Both the position numbers and the translations under genes were made by a program. Below, piece by piece: positions 59,152-64,000 of a DNA stretch of 64,000 nucleotides; the first letter of the stretch is position 1, and each line of letters opens with the position of its first letter. The stretch spans positions 293,773,108 through 293,837,107 of the forward strand of contig CM046875.1 of assembly GCA_025667525.1 (NCBI GenBank), written 5' to 3'. This stretch comes from Glebionis coronaria (Eukaryota > Streptophyta > Magnoliopsida > Asterales > Asteraceae). Below the pieces are notes generated by a model that had not been told where the DNA came from, searched no databases, and saw nothing but the letters and a program-made list of their open reading frames with translations.

Positions 59152-61032
59152 TTAATAACTAAGATTTTGTATGTAAAAAGTTATCGTCTCGTCTCGATTC
59201 GAATTGAAAAAGGGTAAACATGTGATTCAATCGTCTTTTGGTGGAAACAATAATAGATTTGTCGTTGTAGTAAGGTAAATATGCAAAACGTTACAGTAAA
59301 TGACGGGTAATTAAAACTAAAACTAAATAAAACGTAAATGGTGCAATATTAAAACTTTTAAAAGTAAATTAATTAAATGACTTAAAATTAAAGCTTGACG
59401 AAAAATTAATTTGACAATGTAATAAGAATGAAAACTTGAAATTTAAAATAAAGAAAAACGATTAAAATAACGCTAAGGTAAAATGGTGGAAAAATAAGCT
59501 TAAAAAATTAAACTAAAAATAACTAGAAAAACACTTAAAAAAAATTAACTAAGAGAAAATATTAAAATAAAACCAACTCCATCGGAATCCTCCTATCGGA
59601 ATCCTCCGATCGGAATAACGAGCGGAATATTGCTTACCATCGGAATGTTGTCACGACAAAGCCGTCGGAGTAACAACTCACCTATCGGAATGTGATCGGA
59701 ATCTCCTGTCGGAATGATTGAGATAGAATCTATCGGAATAATAAATAACTAACTTCTGTCGAAATATATTAAAACAAAACCATCGGAATACTTAAACTGA
59801 AACCATCGGAATGTGGCTATTGAAAATTTAGCAGCACTTCGTTTCAATAAGGCCTTAAGACCGTCGTAATGTACGATCACAATGAGCGATCGTAATCACG
59901 ATCGGAATAAGGGGGAAAGAACCATCGGAATCTCAAATTCCTAATCCAATGTCACGTTCGGAATAAAAGCAAGCTGTCGGAATCCAATAGTTCCCTTTCC
60001 GATAGAATGAGATACGAAATAAGCAAAACAAATAAGCTAAGACTAAGAAGCAAATACCAAAAACTTGAGTAAGCAAGAATAAGACGAATGAAATAAGCAC
60101 AAATTTAAAGACTTTCAAGACACAAAATAAGCAAACTTTATAAAATAAAGTTTTAAAAAGATAAAACTTTTAAGAAAACTTTAAAACAAATAAGCTAAAT
60201 ACAAAATAAGCCAATAAAATTGTCAAGCTTATAGCTTAATTCGTATAAAATCCTAGATAGATATAAAAAGATAAACTTTTTAATCAAATAAGCAATAAGA
60301 TTAAGCAAAAGAATGCTTAATCCGAATTAATAATCAAAATCAAAAGCAAGAAAAGTAGAATAAGATGGATAATAAAAAGCTTGATTAAAGGAAAACAAAG
60401 ATTCAACAACAAAATTAAAATACTTACTTGAATTAAAGGCAAGAAACTTAAGGTGCAAAACAAGGTAATTAAATTGACAATTAAGTAAATGACATGAAAA
60501 TAAATGTGCAAGTAATGAAAATGGTGGAAGACTAGTTTGTCAAAATAGCCAACAAAACTAAAATGAGGTGATATGACTCTATTTATAGGGAGAAGGGAAG
60601 GAAGCATGTGTTGCTCTTTTCTTTGTTCTTCACGTCTTTTCTTTCTCGTCTTTTGGTCTTCTTAATTCTTCGACTTTTTCGACTTTGTCTCGGGATTAAT
60701 TAAACTCGTCTTCTAATTTCTTCATTAATTAGACTTGAGTTCTTCGGCTTTATTAAACTTCCTTCTTTAGACTTGTTCTTCGATAATCTTTAGAATAGGC
60801 ATTGGACTTCCGTTCTTTTTGCACTCTTGATCTTTCGACTTCGTCTTTTGTCTTTTTCTTCGATAAAAGCCCATGAAAGCCCGTGTTTTCTTCCTTTTTC
60901 ACATTTTGACCCTAAATCACAACAAAAACACAAACCACACATTATTCCGACATTTATGACATAAAATACACGTTTTGGCTTGGTTACTATTATAATTAAG
61001 TGGTAAAAGGATAAGTGTTTTCACACTTATTA
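59152..61032 (-). repeat. 5' LTR of Athila F
   Basis: 1,881 bp. In element direction it begins TAATAAGTGTG and ends GTTATTAA, not the usual TG...CA. A TATA box CTATAAATAG is on the minus strand (plus 60579-60588). It holds the TCGGAAT array described separately. Confidence 0.88.
59580..59995. repeat. Array of ATCGGAAT motifs in the Athila F LTR
   Basis: About 20 copies of ATCGGAAT or GTCGGAAT with spacings of 12-30 bp, downstream of the LTR TATA box and so in the transcribed leader. Coding-strand form ATTCCGAT. The 3' LTR carries the same array at 47548-47966. Confidence 0.85.
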
Positions 61033-61039
61033 TGCTCAA

Positions 61040-62436
61040 TCAACCTCTAAATGTCTCTAATAGTTCGTCCAAAACAGACTATTCAGATTTAGACTACAAT
61101 ATTGTTTTGATCATATCTCACTCATTTTATAGATTCCATTGAGTGGTCAACTCTCACATATGTAAGTCACTTATCTTAATGTATATTAAATTATCCAAGC
61201 TACTTTTACAAGTTATCATATAGTTCTTTACTGTTGTATACAGCCTATATTTTTAGCCATGATTTTAACATCCTTTCATTTAGCTTTTAATCATTTTAAC
61301 CAAATTTATCAATACAAGATCCACACATAATACTTTTGATCATCATTCATCATCATATACATATACATAAATCAATAAAATACAAGATTACATATTCAAA
61401 ATAACAAGAGGATAGGAAGAAACAATATCTATACCACCAATGTGATGAACTGTTGAGTTTTGATGAACAAGGCTTGGTTCCTTGTTACCAAACCTTCAAC
61501 TTGGCAAATGAACTTCTTGGGTCCTTCAAATGGATGAATATCTTCATGAAAATCATCCTAGGAACTCCATGGAAACTCCTTTTCACATGTTATAACCACA
61601 TCCAATCTTCATCTTTTAAACTAGGCTTCAACATATGTTGATTATAGCCTTTGTTTATGGAAAGATTTTTTATGGTGATGGTGATTTAGGGTGGTGATAT
61701 GGACGGCCAAAGGAGAAGGGAGAGAAAGATTGAGAGAGTTCTTGAGATTTGCATGTGAGAAATGAAGTATCTAGTTTCAAGTTGGTGGTTTTGTAAGTTG
61801 CAAGTGGTTTGGTGCAAACTTGGTGGACAAGTGTAACTACAACTTGTAAGAGTTTGACACCAAATTGTTGTGTTGTCATGTTGTGGCCGTCCCATTGTAT
61901 AGGGGTGAGGCAAGTGTAAACTTGTCTCACCTCTATTATTTTACTAGTACTCCTTGATTCTAGTTTCCTCGATTTGCGTGCCCTCGAGTCGTTTTACGAA
62001 AAACCTTTTTACAAATTATGAATCAACGGCACAAAGCGAATATAATAAAAATTGTCTCATCAAAAACGGAGTTCAGAAACGTAAATACCTAAACCTAGGG
62101 TTTCCGATTTAATTGTAAAAGACGTTAAATTATTCACGTAAGCTCTAATTTCTTCTCGTAAATTTGTGAGTTTATGAACCAACACAAATTTAAAATTCCA
62201 AAATAATATTCAAGGATAAATTTATTTCCTGAAATGTCGGACTGTCACCAAAACGGTGTATGTAAACGTAAGCATGTAATGTAGAACTCTCCGGTTTAAA
62301 GGTAGTCGATGCTACTTCAAGACGTAAACCCAAATTTCTTCCCAAAAACGAGTGAGTTCAGAATATAACATTAAAATAATGTTTTTAAATAATACTTGAG
62401 AATAAAATATCAACCTTAAATTGACGGATAGTCACA
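61040..62436 (-). repeat. Solo LTR H, piece 3
   Basis: 1,397 bp of noncoding sequence ending ATAGTCACA, followed by TCGCG. The small ORFs here (61453-61641 plus, 61670-61930 minus) have no recognisable product. Confidence 0.8.
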
Positions 62437-62441
62437 TCGCG

Positions 62442-63200
62442 CATTGCACGAGCCACTTTCCAACAAAGACAATCTCCTAAATGCTTCATTCAAACTCTCG
62501 CTCTTTCTCACCAGTCTTTGTTTTTTACTCCAATAAAGCAACATGAGTCTAAACAACACCTAAACCAATCTTTGTCATACCACCTTAGACTCGGGAAGCA
62601 TCTAAATCACGTCTTAAGGCCCAGGGTGCAAGTCCATCAATATGAGTAGCCTCTCGAACCCTCGACGACTCTCCTATCACATGCACACTCCTTTGAAAGT
62701 CATCCCTATCAATCGGCCTTCGTGTAGTAGTCCCATTAGTGCCATCAAGTGCACATCATCCTCATCATCCTCTGACTCAGACTCAGACGATTCATCACTA
62801 GGTAACTCAGAATCAGAATCAGATCACTCAACTGGAAGGGGTAAAAGCTCACCATCCTCTACATCATAAGGAAAAATAAGCTCCGCCTCATCATCATCAA
62901 TCTCATCACCTATATCTACCTCCTCCTCGACATCCTCATCCTCATCCTCATTACCTACATCATCTATACCAACCTCATCATCTTCCTAAACATTAACATC
63001 ATCATCCTCTACTATATTCAACCTGTGGGGTAATCTGATCTCCTAGTCCCTATTTGGGGCTCAGGATCCTCAAATGGTTCCTCCTCTTCTTCCTCCATAT
63101 CATCTTCTACATTATAATTCACTAAGTCTAGGTAAGGGTTATCATCTAGGTTAGTTTCAAGAATAGCAGGGTTCTCTACAGGAATGTTAGGGTCTGCCAT
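62442..63200 (-). pseudogene. Gypsy D leader ORF, N-terminal part
   Basis: ATG at 63198-63200 ([20 protein letters not shown]). Acidic repeats follow (EEEEEEPFEDPEPQ; later a DDE/S-rich tract), then HIDGLAPWALRRDLDASRV, a motif I know from the protein ahead of gag in Asteraceae Tekay-type elements, then a stop and a degraded coiled coil (TGEKERER). Several stops and small frame changes are present. The last codons before solo LTR H (KVARAM) continue in frame into REKAERELH at 29513 once H and one TCGCG copy are removed. The role of this protein family is not established. Confidence 0.75.
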
Positions 63201-63277
63201 GACAAATTTGCATTATATAATATATCTTGTATTAGCATAAAAATAATTATTAAGCAGTTACATACTGAAATCACGAC

Positions 63278-64000
<723 letters not shown>

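Larger units (their letters stand above)
47122..61032 (-). mobile_element. Athila-type Gypsy F, gag-protease only
   Basis: Minus-strand Ty3/Gypsy element with LTRs 47122-48594 (1,473 bp, internally deleted) and 59152-61032 (1,881 bp), flanked by TGCTCAA (47115-47121 and 61033-61039). Without the inserted element G it is about 8.86 kb. The primer-binding site TGGCGCCGCTGCCGGC fits the tRNA-Asp type used by Athila. It encodes gag and protease with a hydrophobic C-terminal tail but no reverse transcriptase, RNase H or integrase. It would therefore need pol from a full-length Athila. Confidence 0.9.
29514..62436 (-). mobile_element. Solo LTR H (Tekay-type), three pieces, about 3.46 kb
   Basis: The pieces 29514-31352, 46903-47121 and 61040-62436 add up to about 3,455 bp. 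The outer ends are TGTAACACCC and ATAGTCACA (TGTGACTAT...GGTGTTACA in element direction), and TCGCG stands directly outside both (29509-29513 and 62437-62441). No primer-binding site, gag or pol is present, so it is most simply a solo LTR left by recombination between two LTRs. It is related to, but clearly diverged from, the 3' LTR of Gypsy D in which it sits. Confidence 0.85.

Noticed and set aside
29514..62436. H as a complete Gypsy element with gag and pol
   Set aside because: The coding pieces between its ends all belong to C or F, each bounded by its own LTRs and target copies. What remains is LTR sequence only.

Overview
This window is plant nuclear DNA that consists almost entirely of LTR retrotransposons inserted into one another. 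I found no host protein gene, tRNA, rRNA or CRISPR array. The elements are Ty1/Copia of the Tork/TNT1 type, Ty3/Gypsy chromoviruses of the Tekay type, an Athila-type Gypsy and two LTR elements without pol. The leader-ORF, gag and pol motifs resemble those I know from Asteraceae genomes, so a daisy-family plant is my best guess (moderate confidence, from memory only).

Layout. 1-1576: AT-rich unclassified DNA starting with a tandem repeat. 1577-4334: Copia A, a truncated 5' end (LTR, leader, gag) on the minus strand. 4335-6714 and 24760-25163: remains of Gypsy E (leader ORF, primer-binding site, LTR). 6715-24754: Copia B, a very large (18.0 kb) and young element on the minus strand. It has gag, pol and an extra long ORF 3' of pol, and its LTRs differ at only 2 of 332 positions. 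From 25164 to beyond the right edge: Gypsy D (Tekay type, minus), with a truncated 3' LTR, decayed gag-pol, and a leader ORF split between 29335-29513 and 62442-63200. That split is caused by H, a solo LTR of about 3.46 kb (29514-62436 overall, target duplication TCGCG). H is interrupted by I (31353-46897, ATAAG) and by Athila F (47122-61032, TGCTCAA). I's left LTR is interrupted by Copia C (31602-43741, TCTAA). F is interrupted by G (48852-53899, CTAAC). The window ends in about 700 bp of TA microsatellite.

The nest is therefore E > D > H > I > C, five levels deep, with F > G as a second branch inside H and B as a separate insertion into E. For H, I, C, F and G a direct repeat matches exactly at both ends. 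For B it matches 4 of 5 bases. My hand counts of LTR divergence (B about 0.6%, C about 3%, I, F and G about 4%) agree with this order.

No element looks able to move by itself today. A, B, C and D carry stops or frameshifts. F encodes only gag, protease and a hydrophobic tail, and G and I encode nothing recognisable. The most unusual observations are: (1) G's core, about 55 copies of a 36-37 bp unit, each a hairpin whose two arms change together; (2) arrays of a CGGAA-type motif in the transcribed leaders of A, B and F, plus a further array in front of B's extra ORF; (3) B's extra-ORF module lying between two polypurine tracts that are only about 90 bp apart in C; (4) a perfect hairpin next to the TATA box in all three Copia LTRs; and (5) a conserved 3' untranslated region with a 200-bp tandem duplication shared by B and C.
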